DNA from: Corydoras sp. C115 | Lineage: Eukaryota; Chordata; Actinopteri; Siluriformes; Callichthyidae | Assembly (NCBI GenBank): GCA_019802505.1 | Contig: JAFMOC010000003.1 | Coordinates: 4,902,001 to 4,966,000 of the forward strand | Direction of reading: 5' to 3' | DNA: 64,000 nt | Part shown: positions 12,097 to 23,049 of the stretch, one piece after another | How positions within the stretch are numbered: the stretch's first letter is position 1 | Layout: each line of letters opens with the position of its first letter | The notes under the pieces: model-generated | What the model was told of the DNA's origin: nothing | The model's database searches: none | Seen by the model: the letters and a program-made list of their open reading frames with translations, nothing else | Translations under genes and position numbers: made by a program

Positions 12097-12420
12097 TCAA
12101 ACAGCAAGAATTAAGTGTTCATGCGAGGACAGGCGTCTTGGGAGGGACGGTGTTGTGAGTGCTGAAAATTTAGAGGTTTGCAGAAAAAGTGTAAGGAGAG
12201 GTTTGGCAGGACAGAGAGGGATGCAGCTGCGTGCCAGTCTTTCCCTCAGGGGCTTTGACCCTGAGGTCCTGACCCTAGGGGCCGACTCAGAGGAGCATAG
12301 CAAAGGTGTGGAGGTAGAGAGCGCAGTAAGACACTGTCGGTACCTCACATTCAGTCAGAAGTGGTGCGGAGAGGAAGGAAGACGAGTAGAAAGAGAGTGA
12401 AGGACAAGACGAGTGTGACA
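12097..12420 (+). other. GC-richer segment, possible 5' exon or regulatory region of rgs3
   Basis: This block is clearly less AT-rich than its flanks and holds an open frame of about 80 codons (12155-12400) that starts at GTG, not ATG. It lies about 200-500 bases upstream of the first supported rgs3 exon. Donor-like GTAGAG and GTAAGA sites occur near 12,312 and 12,326, but both leave the reading frame in phase 0, whereas the next exon needs one base to finish a codon. It cannot therefore be joined as coding sequence in that frame. A non-coding first exon or a promoter-proximal element is possible; function is not established. Confidence 0.25.
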
Positions 12421-12608
12421 GAGCGATAAAATCTCTCCACTGACAGCTTTCTGGAATCTGCTCATGCCACTGGGCTTCAATTAAGGAGAAAATGTACATA
12501 CACTGCTGCTGTTTTTATCTTTGACTGTTACCAGTGAACTTCCATGACTATGGCTTGTATTTGAATATGCTTGGATATCAAATTGATCAGTTTTTTGTGT
12601 GTGTACAG

Positions 12609-12710
12609 GGCCAAAGACATGAAGAACCGGTTGGCATTCTTGAGGAGAAGGAGTGAGTCGCCTGGTAGCACACCATCCGGCAAACTGGACAAAGCGATGA
12701 AATCTGTCAA
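12609..12710 (+). CDS. rgs3: rgs3 exon: N-terminal basic amphipathic segment
   Basis: The acceptor is ACAG at 12605-12608 and the donor GTAAGT at 12711. The first base completes a codon from an upstream exon, then AKDMKNRLAFLRRRSESP follows. The helix that precedes the RGS domain in small RGS proteins binds membrane and calmodulin. An ATG at 12619 could start a short isoform if the upstream exon is non-coding. Confidence 0.93.
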
Positions 12711-15700
12711 GTAAGTATTATTTTGACTGATACCTGCATGGCGTGTCTCTGTGTGTTTGTTATTGGTACATGCGCTGGTCTGTGTGAATCAGGTTGATTC
12801 ATAAGGGTGTGTGGATGGTCGAGGTAGTAAAATGATAAATAAAAGTTTTTTTATTTCATCAAGCTTTTCCACAAACGTCAGTCATGAACGCATTTACTGC
12901 TCTTATATTATAATTTGTGTATATGTAAATATAGGACGTATGCCATAGCTGGAATTTAAACTTATTGATAAGTAAAGAATAATCTTTAAAAAAAAATTGA
13001 AATGTGCTTTGAAATGTGTGAAAGAAAGTTAATTTAGTGTGCAATATGATATATAATATAGTGTACTGTGGCAGAATGTGAAGAATTTTTTTTGCATGTT
13101 TTTAAATCAGAATTCAAAACTCCTATGGGGAACCATGGCTGTGTTAAGCTTAAGAAAGAGTTGCCAGTGTGAGAGCTGACAGAAAACAAATTAGAAAACT
13201 AGTGTCATGTTGTAGTGCAATTAAGTGGAGTTATAGTTACAGTAACAGTAAGTAACAGTATTTTTGTTGTAATTAAGAATGCAAAGACTATAGCACGTGC
13301 TCTATTCTTACACTAGTTACACTGGTGCTAATAGAAATTTCAGCATCATGCCTTGATACTTGTACTGTTATACAAGGTTCAACCTGTGAACATCTTAATC
13401 AAATTTAAAAATTAAAAGATTAAAGAATGCTTAACTGATTCAGATTAAACTTTAATGTAATTTCCCAAATACAAGGTGACATAATGTTGTTTAGCATCTA
13501 ACCAAAAGTGCAGAGCATCAAGTGCAGCATGCACAATAGATGGGTGTACTCTGTGGTAAATATAAACATGTGACTATAAAATAATGATAAACATGATATG
13601 TAGCTTAAATAGAGAGGACAATGAACATGATATACATTAAAAGGCTATTTACATGATTATACAAATGGAATAGCACGGTGGCTTAGTGGTTAGCACGTTC
13701 GCCTCTCAGCACTAGGGATTCCTGGTTTGATTCCCCATCTGGGTAGAGTTTCCATGTTCTCCCCGTGTCCGTGTGGGTTTCCTCCGGGTTCTCCGGTTTC
13801 ATCCCACAGTCCAAAAACATGGATCAAGTCAAATGAGTTCTCCAAATTGCCCCATATAGAGTGTGTCTGTGTGAGTGAGTGTGTGCCCAGCGATAGATTG
13901 GCACCCTGCCCTGGGTATCTGCCCAGCGCCCGAAACGTTCTCCCCTGGATGGGCATGTGAAACCCCCCTGCGACCCTAATAGAGGATAAAGCGGAAGATA
14001 ATGAATGAATGAATAATGGATGGATGGATGTTATTTTGAAGAGTCGAAAAGTGTATAAATAAAATGTTTATATAGGATAAGTAGCGAGTATGACAATAAT
14101 CAATATATAGTTGTCTGAGTCTAAGATGCATAATCTACATTTTGATGTAAACATTTTGCCACTTGCAACTCAAGAGTGAGTTTGAAAAACAAATTAGTTG
14201 ATGTGGTTAAAATCTCAGCAGCTGCATCAGATTTATTTTCTGTTCATGTTATGTTATGATTTATTTTCACTATTAAATGACAATTGCAAAACAATAGTGC
14301 ATTTGGGTTTAATGTATATACTTTAATTTGCTCGATTCACTACTTAAAGCTATCTAAAAAATTATAATAAATCATAATAAGCAGTTTTTAATAGATTAAA
14401 ATTCTGGAGCGGGTTATGCAAATTTCTCCTTTTGATAAATCAGATTTAAAATACTTAAAAGATAGTGGATTAGACTGATGCAGTATTGTATTGGAGGATG
14501 CTATCATAATTATGTGTAATGCAGAGAGTAATGATGCGTGCCATGGTCTCTTGTTTGAAAGAATAGAATATCAGAAATGTCATTGCTGTTAGTTTGAAAG
14601 ATGAGATGAATATGGATGAATACGATGCAGGTTTAGCTGCTTGCCACATGGTGCAGGTGCTGAAATAAAGTCAATAAAGTGTGAGGAGGGAGCATATGGG
14701 CTGCATTTTGTTTCATTGTTACACACTGAATACCTGATTTGGTAGCTCATACTGCACAGGTGGCTGAACATATGCATGGCTGTAGCTTCTCCACCATGAC
14801 TAACACTGTCTAATTGCGTGTGAATTGGTGCACAATGCCACACTCACAGCCAGAAAGGCTGCCTCGCTTCTAAAGTCAATAAGGCAGCAGATGCTGACAG
14901 CCTGTTAAGTGTAATGACACAATGAAAAGCAGCTTTCTAAAAAAGACACAGTGGGTGGAGGTATGGGTGGAGCCGTCATACCCAAAGCCATTTCTATTGG
15001 CTGGACCGGATCCCTCCTTTGCCCTCCCTCTTTGACGTTGTTTATAAAAGGAGCTCTGTACTACGGACCATCAGAGTGTGCTGTGTGTGTTGTCATTTAA
15101 AAAGAGGGAAGTGCAGTCCTATGCTGACAGTGTTAGAAAGAGTAGAAGCACATATCTTCGGATGGGTCACACAATGAGAAACCTGGCTGAGATGGGCTTG
15201 CTCAAGAACCGATCTGCTTTTATCTGCAGGCCCACACCAGAGGAGGCTATGAAGTGGGGAGAGTCCCTTGACAAACTGCTTGTCCATAAATGTAAGTGAG
15301 GATCCATTTGGTCTTTTTTATAATAAACTTATTCAATTATTTCTGGGCTAATAGTTTTGATTCCAATATTTTTTTTTAGGTTTTTTTATTAAACAGAAAA
15401 TTTTCCTTCAGTCTGTTTTCTTTCATCAAACCTTTATCTATTTTATGTATAGAAAATGTATGATTTGTACAAAGACCCTTATCTACAGTATCTATTTGTG
15501 TTTAGGTGTCTGTGTGTACTATATTTACATTGCATTACAATAACAAGATAATTTATTTTGTATTGTACAACCTTAGAACCCCCTGTTATATGAATTGTAC
15601 ATACATATACACCACTGCACTTTAATAAGCTTAAAGAAGATAAATGACATATGTGCCTGTAATTTTGCAAGAGCTACCGGCATTTCTCTATGTAATAGAA

Positions 15701-17809
15701 CAGTAATGGTGTCGGTCTGTTTGGTGCATTAAGCACATATGACTCAGTCTGTCTCATGCATATGAAAGAAGCAATGCAACATGGAAGGAAGTCATGCTTG
15801 AGAAATGAATTTTGCCTGTGACTTTGATTTAAAAGCATCATGGTCTGGCTTTATATCATGAATCAATGTGATTTTACATTATGTATCAGGTTGACTCATC
15901 ATACGTAAGTATAGTATCGGCAATAGACTATGTGGGGGCATTTAATGGAGTGTGTGGTAACACGCGAATTAAGCCATGCATCATTCAGTCATTGTGTGCA
16001 CTCAATGATGCATCTGCAATATTTAATCTAACCACATATGTGAAAAATGCATCTTAATAAAGCTTGCTATCTAATACTGTCATATCTGTCAAGCTACTAT
16101 GGTGCTGCTTAGCAAAATCTGATTCCTTATCTGTATTGTGAACTTACTTCCCCTTAGTTTAACAACTGTTCAAACCACATTGAGCTTATCTGAGGACAGT
16201 GATGGGAGCGGAAAAATATTTTTCAGGGAATAGGGAGGTTCCCAACATCCTCCAATTTATACCAACGCTGTCTTGGGGCAAAGATTCAAAAATGTGACTG
16301 AAATGACCTATTTGTGTATAAACCTACATGTACATATGTGCCTGACGTAAATATAATTATTTAAATAAAACTAAGTACTTTACATTTTATAATGATTCAT
16401 AAGCAAAGATATAGAAACAGAATCATGTTAGTGACAGGAAGATGGCATAATTACTTATATAGCAGATGCTGATGTCACTCTGGATTTTGCCCAATAACCT
16501 ACCTTTTCTATTTTTATTTTTCTTCTTTCTCTGTGCAGATGGGCTGGCAGCATTTAAAGCGTTCTTGCGCACTGAATTCAGTGAGGAAAATCTGGAATTC
16601 TGGTTGGCGTGTGAGGATTACAAGAAGATCAAGTCACAGTCAAAAATGGCTTCCAAAGCGAAGAAGATCTTTGCCGAATATATTGCCATTCAGTCCTGTA
16701 AAGAGGTGAGGAGGAGTTCAGCAATTACTAAAAGCTGTGGAAACAAGGGGTGCACCCATATAATACTCAGTATCAGTTTAATTAGTACAGTTCAATGATT
16801 TTACAGTACAAAAAGCTTCAATATTGCATAACAGAGTCACAATCTGTGCTTTGTATTTGATTTTTATTGGGGTAAAAAAAATGTTTCATTTAAGCAATGA
16901 CTTGTTTGAGGACAGTGTTTTTGTGGAAAATTGTATAATTACTAGCAATATATGTAGGGCTGCAGGATCAGAGATGAAGTGAAACCAAACAACCACTATT
17001 TAAACCAATTTAAACCAATTAGAAATATGTTTAATTTATAGGGTCTGTTAATGCACAAAATATCTGCATCAACAGATTTATGTGTAAATATAAATATTAT
17101 TATCATGCGAGCCATGTCCAATCTTTGATCCTTTTGACTAGAAGCAAAACTTGAAAGGTGTGAAAGTAAACACCCATGAGTCACTCTGTGTAAGTCTAGC
17201 CCCCCTACTAGCCCCCCTACCTATGGAGATGCAAGGCCTCTGAATGAGGCATCTTTGTGCGCGATTCCCACAGGGAGGTCTGAGAGGCCTGCAGGATATG
17301 AGCTCATACCTACTGAGTAATGGATTTGGATTTAGCTGCTCTTATTTTTTTTCCTTCTGTGCATGTTTTTACTTTGGAGGCTGGAACTGGGTATGGAAAT
17401 TTGACCCAGAATTGAGTAAATAGTTCAGCTGTGCCTTTCCAGAATGACTTTGACTGAGCTCAGCTCTGCCACCATTGATGCAAAGTTTTTTACTTCAATA
17501 CCACACATCCTCCCATGAATTCCAGTTTCACAGACTGCAGCACAGGAAAATTGAATGATTTCTGTATTGAATGTGGAGATTTAAATGTGTTGTTACTTTA
17601 CATTGCAGGTCAATTTGGACTCATACACACGAGAGCACACCAAGGACAACCTGCAAAATGCAACCCGTTCCTGTTTTGACTTAGCCCAACGGCGGATATA
17701 TGGCCTAATGGAGAAGGACTCGTACCCACGATTCCTGCGCTCAGAACTCTACAGTGAATTGTTGAATCAAAAGAAAACTAGTGCCACATCCACGGCATCC
17801 TCGTCCTAA
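12609..17809 (+). CDS. rgs3: Regulator of G-protein signalling 3 (3' part, four exons)
   Basis: The coding segments are 12609-12710, 15230-15291, 16539-16705 and 17609-17809. Joined, they encode 176 residues from AKDMKNRLAF to the stop at 17807-17809. The product accelerates GTP hydrolysis by Galpha-i and Galpha-q subunits and so shortens receptor signalling at the plasma membrane. The match to the RGS3 C-terminal half is close: RRRSESPG linker, WGESLDKLLVHKY, then the complete RGS domain with TEFSEENLEFWLACED, the RGS3-typical KSQSKMASKAKKIF, and MEKDSYPRFLRS. The Galpha-contacting Asn of SEEN and the Asp/Arg of the last helix are present. Exon sizes of 62 and 167 bases and their phases are those of the small-RGS gene pattern. 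The tail after the domain (LNQKKTSATSTASSS) is longer and Ser/Thr-rich. Upstream exons for the long PDZ-type isoform or a short-form first exon were not found. Which teleost rgs3 copy this is cannot be decided. Confidence 0.96.
12711..13672 (+). other. rgs3 intron, first part
   Basis: AT-rich intron with no other gene recognised. It runs to the SINE at 13673. Confidence 0.8.
13673..14034 (+). mobile_element. DANA-like SINE in rgs3 intron
   Basis: Nearly full length, lacking the first few bases: it starts GCACGGTGGCTTAGTGG. The B-box has decayed to GGTTTGATTCC. The tail is GATAATGAATGAATGAATAATGGATGGATGG. It lies in the same orientation as rgs3. No clear target duplication was found. Confidence 0.9.
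14035..14939 (+). other. rgs3 intron, second part
   Basis: AT-rich to about 14,580, then less so (14,590-14,940) as it approaches the internal promoter. That last part could hold regulatory sites for it; no specific element is claimed. Confidence 0.5.
14940..15073 (+). promoter_or_regulatory. Predicted internal promoter of rgs3
   Basis: An inverted CCAAT box (ATTGG) at 14996-15000 and a canonical TATA box (TATAAAAG) at 15043-15050 are correctly spaced. They would place a start about 30 bases downstream, near the CA at 15072-15073. Two CACCC-type boxes (GGGTGG on this strand) lie at about 14953 and 14965. The promoter sits in the intron immediately before the 62-base rgs3 exon, and the sequence downstream reads in frame into that exon. 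Transcription from it is inferred, not shown. Confidence 0.65.
15073..15291 (+). CDS. rgs3: Alternative rgs3 first exon, short RGS-only isoform
   Basis: Downstream of the TATA box, an ATG at 15162 opens a frame that runs without a stop through the 3' splice site at 15228-15229 into the 62-base exon, in the same phase as the normal splice. It predicts about 22 isoform-specific residues (MGHTMRNLAEMGLLKNR...) before PTPEEAMKWGE, giving about 165 residues in all. In-frame ATGs also occur at 15174 and 15192; the last has the best Kozak context (GAGATGG). The HTM-R...AEM part resembles, from memory, the HTMKEAKDM start of the mammalian short RGS3 form. A 5' leader of about 90 bases would carry a short upstream frame (15121-15177). 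Confidence 0.55.
15121..15177 (+). promoter_or_regulatory. Upstream ORF overlapping the alternative rgs3 start
   Basis: An ATG at 15121 opens an 18-codon frame ending in TGA at 15175-15177. It is out of frame with, and overlaps, the predicted start codon at 15162. If the leader is transcribed, this would lower initiation at 15162 and could favour 15192. This is inference from sequence only. Confidence 0.4.
15230..15291 (+). CDS. rgs3: rgs3 exon: entry into RGS domain (62 bases)
   Basis: The acceptor is CTGCAG ending at 15229 and the donor GTAAGT at 15292. It encodes PTPEEAMKWGESLDKLLVHK with one base of the following Tyr codon. A 62-base exon at this position is the standard small-RGS pattern. 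It is the first exon shared by the long and the predicted short transcript. Confidence 0.96.
15292..16538 (+). other. rgs3 intron
   Basis: AT-rich intron of about 1.25 kb. No repeat family or RNA gene was recognised. It ends in a strong pyrimidine tract and GTGCAG. Confidence 0.8.
16539..16705 (+). CDS. rgs3: rgs3 exon: core of RGS domain (167 bases)
   Basis: The acceptor is GTGCAG ending at 16538 and the donor GTGAGG at 16706. It encodes 55 full codons from GLAAFKAFLRTEF to IQSCKE, including the SEENLEFW motif that contacts the Galpha switch regions. The KSQSKMASKAKKIFAEYIAI stretch is diagnostic of RGS3 over RGS4, 5, 8 and 16. Confidence 0.97.
16706..17608 (+). other. rgs3 intron
   Basis: AT-rich intron of about 0.9 kb with a GC-richer patch at about 17,200-17,300. 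No feature was recognised there. It ends in CATTGCAG. Confidence 0.8.
17609..17809 (+). CDS. rgs3: rgs3 terminal coding exon
   Basis: The acceptor is TTGCAG ending at 17608. It encodes VNLDSYTREHTKDNLQ, the last RGS helices (MEKDSYPRFLRSELY) and a short Ser/Thr-rich tail ending TASSS, with TAA at 17807-17809. The tail is several residues longer than the mammalian end (comparison from memory). Confidence 0.97.
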   Translation, partial: VNLDSYTREHTKDNLQNATRSCFDLAQRRIYGLMEKDSYPRFLRSELYSELLNQKKTSATSTASSS

Positions 17810-19230
17810 AGGCTCTTGCCCGTGCAGAGACGCTAAAAAAAGAATAATGTGGAGACTTTTCACTTAGAATTTCGTTCTCATCTGCCATTCTGTCCTTCAA
17901 TGAGCCAAGGCAAAGTGGAACAAGCAGGGAGGAAGGGCCAGCATTCAGGCAGAGCAAGATGAAGAAATGTGCAATCCACATGGGTTGTGTGCAGCGTCCC
18001 CTTCACAAGCGCTGTTTGTTTTTGCCAGCTATTTGTTTTTCCAGACAACCTGGAGAAATTCATATGGGGTGGTGGTGTTTCTAGATGAATGGTGGGGTTG
18101 GGGTTAGTTGACACAAAGACAGTCAGGTACTGTTTTGTTGCTTATCATTGTGAGTTTTCTGCACCCTGTGCCTCCATTTTTTTTAAGTTTCCACAATGTT
18201 GGTACGATTGATGCCACTTTGATTTCAGTTGTCATACGGCCAGATTTTCAAACGTATTTCTTTGCGACCATGCACTTCCGTATCTACATTAGACTTTCAT
18301 CATACCAACAAAGCTTGGACAATTTCATGCTTTTAAATCCAGTGGAACTAAACCATCTGTAAACTTGTGACATCCCTGTAGCGCCATTCAGAAATCAGAT
18401 AAGAGGACCCTCAGGACTGCAAGGCACTCAACTATGAAGCTTTTAGGCTTAGTTCGATTTTATTCTTTATTTTTTATTAGGTTCAAATATGCACTCCATA
18501 GATATAACTGGGAACACCAGATGAGGTTCCAACTTTTTTTTATTACTAAGAATGAAAGCTTTACTTGTACAGACGTTTGTGTATTTATTTAAATTGTTGC
18601 TGAATGCTGGATGTTGTTTAGTTTATTGCACTCAGCTAAAAGCGTCCTTTATGATCCCCCTCCCTTTTACCCAAAACCCAACGCTGTCCTGATGTAAGTG
18701 CAATATGTTTTTTTCTTTTTTTGTTGTCATTTTTGGTCTGTCATATAAAATCCACATTTTGTGAGGGTGGTGACAGCCGGATGAGCTTCTGCGTTCTGTT
18801 TTATTAGTCTAAAGACCGTTTAAGAGTGTAATGAGCTCCTTTAAGTGAGTTATTCTGTGTTCTCCCTGGCAGCAGGCAGCCAGGGATTCTGGATGTAAAT
18901 ATAATTCGTAAGAAAATGGATAAAATGCAAAAATGCGAGGTTTCCTAAAGAAACGCTGATGTACCTGTGTAAATACTAAGAGCCTCAAAGCTATAAAAAT
19001 GACATGTAATGTTATTAAATAGGAAAGGATGTGGCTTTGATCCACCTCTTTCCTCAGTCATACACTGCTTGTAAAGGGTTTTATGAAATGTATTTTATCA
19101 TTTTCACTGTTTACAACTCGAACGCATCTCCTAAAATAGTGAGCAAAAAAGGAAACTAGATTACAAGACTACATTCTGTGTCAGTGTATAAAGAAATTAT
19201 AAAATAAAAAAGCTGACTGGTAAAGTTTAT
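17810..19230 (+). other. Probable rgs3 3' UTR
   Basis: No repeat or gene interrupts the sequence after the stop. Candidate poly(A) signals are ATTAAA at 19014-19019 and AATAAA at 19203-19208, the latter followed by a GT-rich stretch (about 19,240-19,300) that could act as the downstream element. A further AATAAA lies at 19494-19499. The true 3' end is not determined; about 1.2-1.4 kb is likely. Confidence 0.55.
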
Positions 19231-20242
19231 TTCCTCTCTCTTTCTCTGTGTGTTTATGTGTGCATGAGTGTGAGTGTGTGTGTATGTGTGTGTGTGTGTC
19301 TCCTTGCTCCTGATGGACTGTAAAGTGATGAAACAGTCAAGTTGTTGCATAATTTCCACACAGCCATTAGGAAAGTAATTCCAACACTTCATAAACATGT
19401 GGAAAAATGTATTAGTGTTTAAATCAATATAAATTTTCCTGTTCCAGAATAACACTTTTATAATAACACAATATAATTAAACTATAACAAAACAATAAAT
19501 AAAAAATATCTATTTTTGGCTATTGTTATGCATTACTGTAAACCAGTATCTGTGCTCTGAGGACTTTTATAATGGTATTCTATTAGGTGATCCACCTGAG
19601 TGGTTCTAAAACACAACTTGTATGGTCAACAGTTCTATCCTTTAAAGTTATTCGGTTGTTGGTTGAAAGCTGTGGATCAAGATAGATTGGAAATTTTGAT
19701 TGTAAAAAATTGTGAAGAAAAAGAACAGAGAGCATCAGATTAGTAAACAGGCTTAGTATGTAAAAAGATTGTTTGTTTATTAATTAAGTATATTATTAAA
19801 AAATAATCAATTGAATCGGGTTGCTGTGTAATTAAATCTTAAAACATGCATTATTTAAATAAGTGTTTTTATTAAAAACAAAATCATTATTTCTGTGTAG
19901 AGTAATGGATTTTATATGGTGGCATTAACAAAAAAAATTATTTGCTATTGTTTAATAGCATTTAAAAAAAAAAAAAAAACTGCTCTGATTCACATATCTT
20001 AACACTAACCTTCACATTTGACTGTCAGAATAAAGGTGCTTCATGGATATTAATCTGCCCATTTAGAAAACAAAAGCAATTGTCAATCAAAGTCAGCTGA
20101 TTTGGTGCTATAAATGTGACAACAGGTGCACCAGAGAGGTAATATTAAAATATTGAAATGTGGTGGCCACAGACAATTACTCTCTACTTATGATTCCTCT
20201 CTAGTTTTGCATTTTGCTAGTGTTTTTTGGTATTTGCAATTT
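19231..20242. other. Non-coding downstream of rgs3
   Basis: A GT-rich tract lies at about 19,250-19,300 and an A16 run at about 19,964-19,979. No gene was recognised. Confidence 0.5.
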
Positions 20243-20637
20243 ATGGTTCTTTTAAAGGGCGGCATGGCGAATTAGTGGTTAGCAAGTTTGCCTCTCAGCA
20301 CTAGGGATTCCCGGTTCGAATCTCCATCTGGGTGGAGTTTCCATGTTCTCCCCGTGTCTGCATGGGTTTCCTCCGGGTTCTCCGGTTTCCTCACACAGTC
20401 CAATAATATGGATCAAGTCAATTGAGTTCTCAAAATTGCCCCATATAGAATGTGTATGCGTGCGTGTCTGTGTGAGTGAGTGTGTGCCCAGCGATAGATT
20501 GGCGCCCTGTCCTGGGTGTATCTGCCCAGTGCCCAAAACGTTCTCCCCTGGATGGGCATGGGGAACCCCACCGCGACCCTAATATAGGATAAAGCGGAAG
20601 ATAATGAATGAATGAATGAATGAATGGTTCTTTTAAA
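20243..20637 (+). mobile_element. DANA-like SINE with 14-bp target duplication
   Basis: The body at about 20257-20623 has a decayed A-box (GCGAATTAGTGG), an intact B-box (GGTTCGAATC) and a (GAAT)n tail. The direct repeat ATGGTTCTTTTAAA flanks it at 20243-20256 and 20624-20637; its first bases merge with the tail. Confidence 0.92.
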
Positions 20638-22595
20638 CACAATAACAAAGATCAGGTTAAGTTCCTTTGTCTGTTCCCACACAGTAGGCCAACTGATTGG
20701 TCATGCTGTCTTACCCGAACAAAAATAGCTCAAAACATCTTGGATCATTCAACTGCCGGCATTACACCTTATCAGTGCATCATGTTTTAATAACCTTTGT
20801 GTTATGGAAATCCACTGACTGTAATGTTCCCACTGTAGAAAGCTGTTTCTTTTCATGAGAACCTACACCTGTATTTTATCATGGGGATCAGTTATAGCTT
20901 AACACCCTAGATTTTTTTGTCTTATGGTCAAAATTTTGGCCTTGTTCATGTATATACAGCACATTTTGTCTCTGCTTCATCGTTTTGTTTCTGGGCTTCA
21001 GGAATCATCTGAATGGAGTCCACTTCCACATCCTACAATCTATTAAATACAAAAATAAAATGTAAGATTTAATATTCAGTAGATTGTTAGGAATTCTGTT
21101 TGTACATAGTTAGGTTTCAGTGAAGATACTTTAAATTTTTAGGTTTAGGTTAGGTCATCCACTTTGCTGTGTCTTCCACTTCGCTGTGTCACATATGGAA
21201 CTTCCCTTGCCCTGCCAACTCTGCTTCCCTTTCCAGGAAAGTCAACATGAATGAATCAGGACCGTGCATCTTCGCTTGAGAACATGCTCTCTAAGCCCAC
21301 AGGTGTTGTCAGCAGTTGCATGCATCCTCATCGTTCCTGGGTTTTAGCACCCGAAGTTGTGTAGTAAGAACAGATTTCGAAGAAGACAGGATTTCCCAAG
21401 TTTAGGAACAGGCTTTAACAACATAGAGTATTGAAATACATTCAAAAACTTTTGCTGGATGGTGGAACTGCTATAGAGCTGCATTCCTGACTGCTTTATA
21501 CGATCTCTTTCCCTCTGACATGATACGTTTTAGCTTATTATGGAAACAAACAGTCATCAGCGGAGTCAATCCACGTCCATCGCCATCAGTTTCTTCTTCA
21601 AAAGGGGCATCTATCAACCCAGACCTCATTCTTTGATGATTGTGCTGAGAACTAGGGGGAGCCCTTTTTCAACCGTTCAGAGCGAGCAATGCCTGTGGGA
21701 GAGTAAACACAAGGCTATGGTTGTTAATGACTATGGTTGTTAATAAGAGGTAATTAAAGCACCTGCAAAGGGTTACACTAATGATAAGTCTGCAGCCTTT
21801 TTATGCTGGAGCAAAACATGCAGCGGGGAGAGTGACTGCTGTAGCGACAGGTATGTGATGAAGTTAAATGTAATTGTAATGCAGTCTTTTAAAAATGGTA
21901 GGCCCTGTGTTCTAAAAATTCCAGGTCTCTGGACCTAGTTGTTTCCCATCATGTCACAGTGCATTATACTGTACATAACACATAACCTAATGCTTGTATA
22001 TATGAAGTAAAATAGCGATTATTACACATTTTGACTTAAAGATATGTATTGTACTGCTAGATTGTAATAAATTTATTTGGAAACAATTGAATTTGAAAGA
22101 CTTACAATTAAAATATTTACCAGTAATAAATTTAGTTGTCATCCAACTACGCATGCTGGGAGGTGTGTTTGTAGGGCACGTGTGGAGAACATGTGTTTAA
22201 GAGTTATTTAGTAATTAGAGGTTTTCTTTCACTTCTTATTTTTCCTATCCGTTTGTCTCTGCATCACATTGTAAATCAAAAGTAAAACAGGTTAAACGTG
22301 TTTCAAAAACGTGCTTTTTCCCCTCATGTTTGTAAGGAGATCTGCAGTGAAGTATGAAAGAGTGCTGTGAAAACAGAGTGGAGCTTCTCTCATTTGCTAT
22401 ATTGAATGCTGCATGCCAAGGCCAGGGGTCCATGGTAGAGAAGGTGCTAACTGGCAGTTAAAAGCTAGTAAGCAAAAACATCATAGCCACATAGTCACAT
22501 TTGCCTAAGAAGCTTGTGGATATAGAGTTAAAAATAGGGAATAACAGTACCTGATTATTTCATTATTGTTACAATATTGTTACAATTGTCATTAT
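20638..22595. other. Non-coding, no recognised feature
   Basis: Mixed composition with a less AT-rich part at 21,170-21,750. No splice-bounded coding exon, RNA gene or known repeat was recognised. Confidence 0.4.
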
Positions 22596-22984
22596 TGTTT
22601 GGGAGTGCTAGGCCACTCCCCCTTGTTTTCTTAGTTCGGGATTCGTCCGTTCAGGGTTCCCATAGGTAGGGCCCATCCGCTAGAGCTGGGATTGAGTCCT
22701 ACCTAATCACATGTGGCCTGCTGCCTACACTTAAGTGCGCATGCGCCCTAAGTCAGCAGGCCAGTATTATATTCTATACATGCGGTTAGCACTATGTTAC
22801 GTTGGGTTATTTTATTCTTTGTTTATGTTTGGCTTCACGTCGGCGTGTCGTTTCGGTTCGGTTTTTGGTTTTTCATTTATTAAATTCTGCTCTGCTGCTT
22901 ACCTGGTCGCCTGGCTCGCTCATTACCCACTACATCGCACCGTGCAGTACCGCCTTTGGACGGACTCCTCCCCCCTATGTAACA
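22596..22984 (+). repeat. E1 5' LTR
   Basis: A 389-base LTR, TGTTTGGG...TATGTAACA. The R/U5 side has ATTAAA at about 22,880 and TACCTGGTCGCCTGGCTC at about 22,900, a block shared with the other LTRs in the window. It is similar along its length to the solo LTR at 35,180 (shared TAGGTAGG-CCCA and CCTACCTAATCAC). Confidence 0.85.
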
Positions 22985-23007
22985 GAATGCTGGCCTCTAA
23001 CACCTAG

Positions 23008-23013
23008 GTGAGT
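23008..23013 (+). other. Candidate splice donor after E1 5' LTR
   Basis: CCTAG|GTGAGT is close to the donor consensus and lies just after the LTR. With the acceptor at 24,806-24,807 it would remove about 1.8 kb and place the LTR leader directly before the repeat-rich frame. Confidence 0.45.
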
Positions 23014-23049
23014 CCAGTATCATTCCAGTATTATTCCCCGCTGCCGCGC

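Noticed and set aside
15078..15161. GTG at 15078 as the start of the alternative rgs3 exon
   Set aside because: Vertebrate initiation at GTG is rare, and the in-frame ATGs at 15162, 15174 and 15192 are available; the sequence before 15162 is treated as leader.
16466..16798. A 110-codon ORF taken as a single-exon gene
   Set aside because: Only 16539-16705 is coding (rgs3 exon). The ends run into intron on both sides, past a good acceptor and donor.
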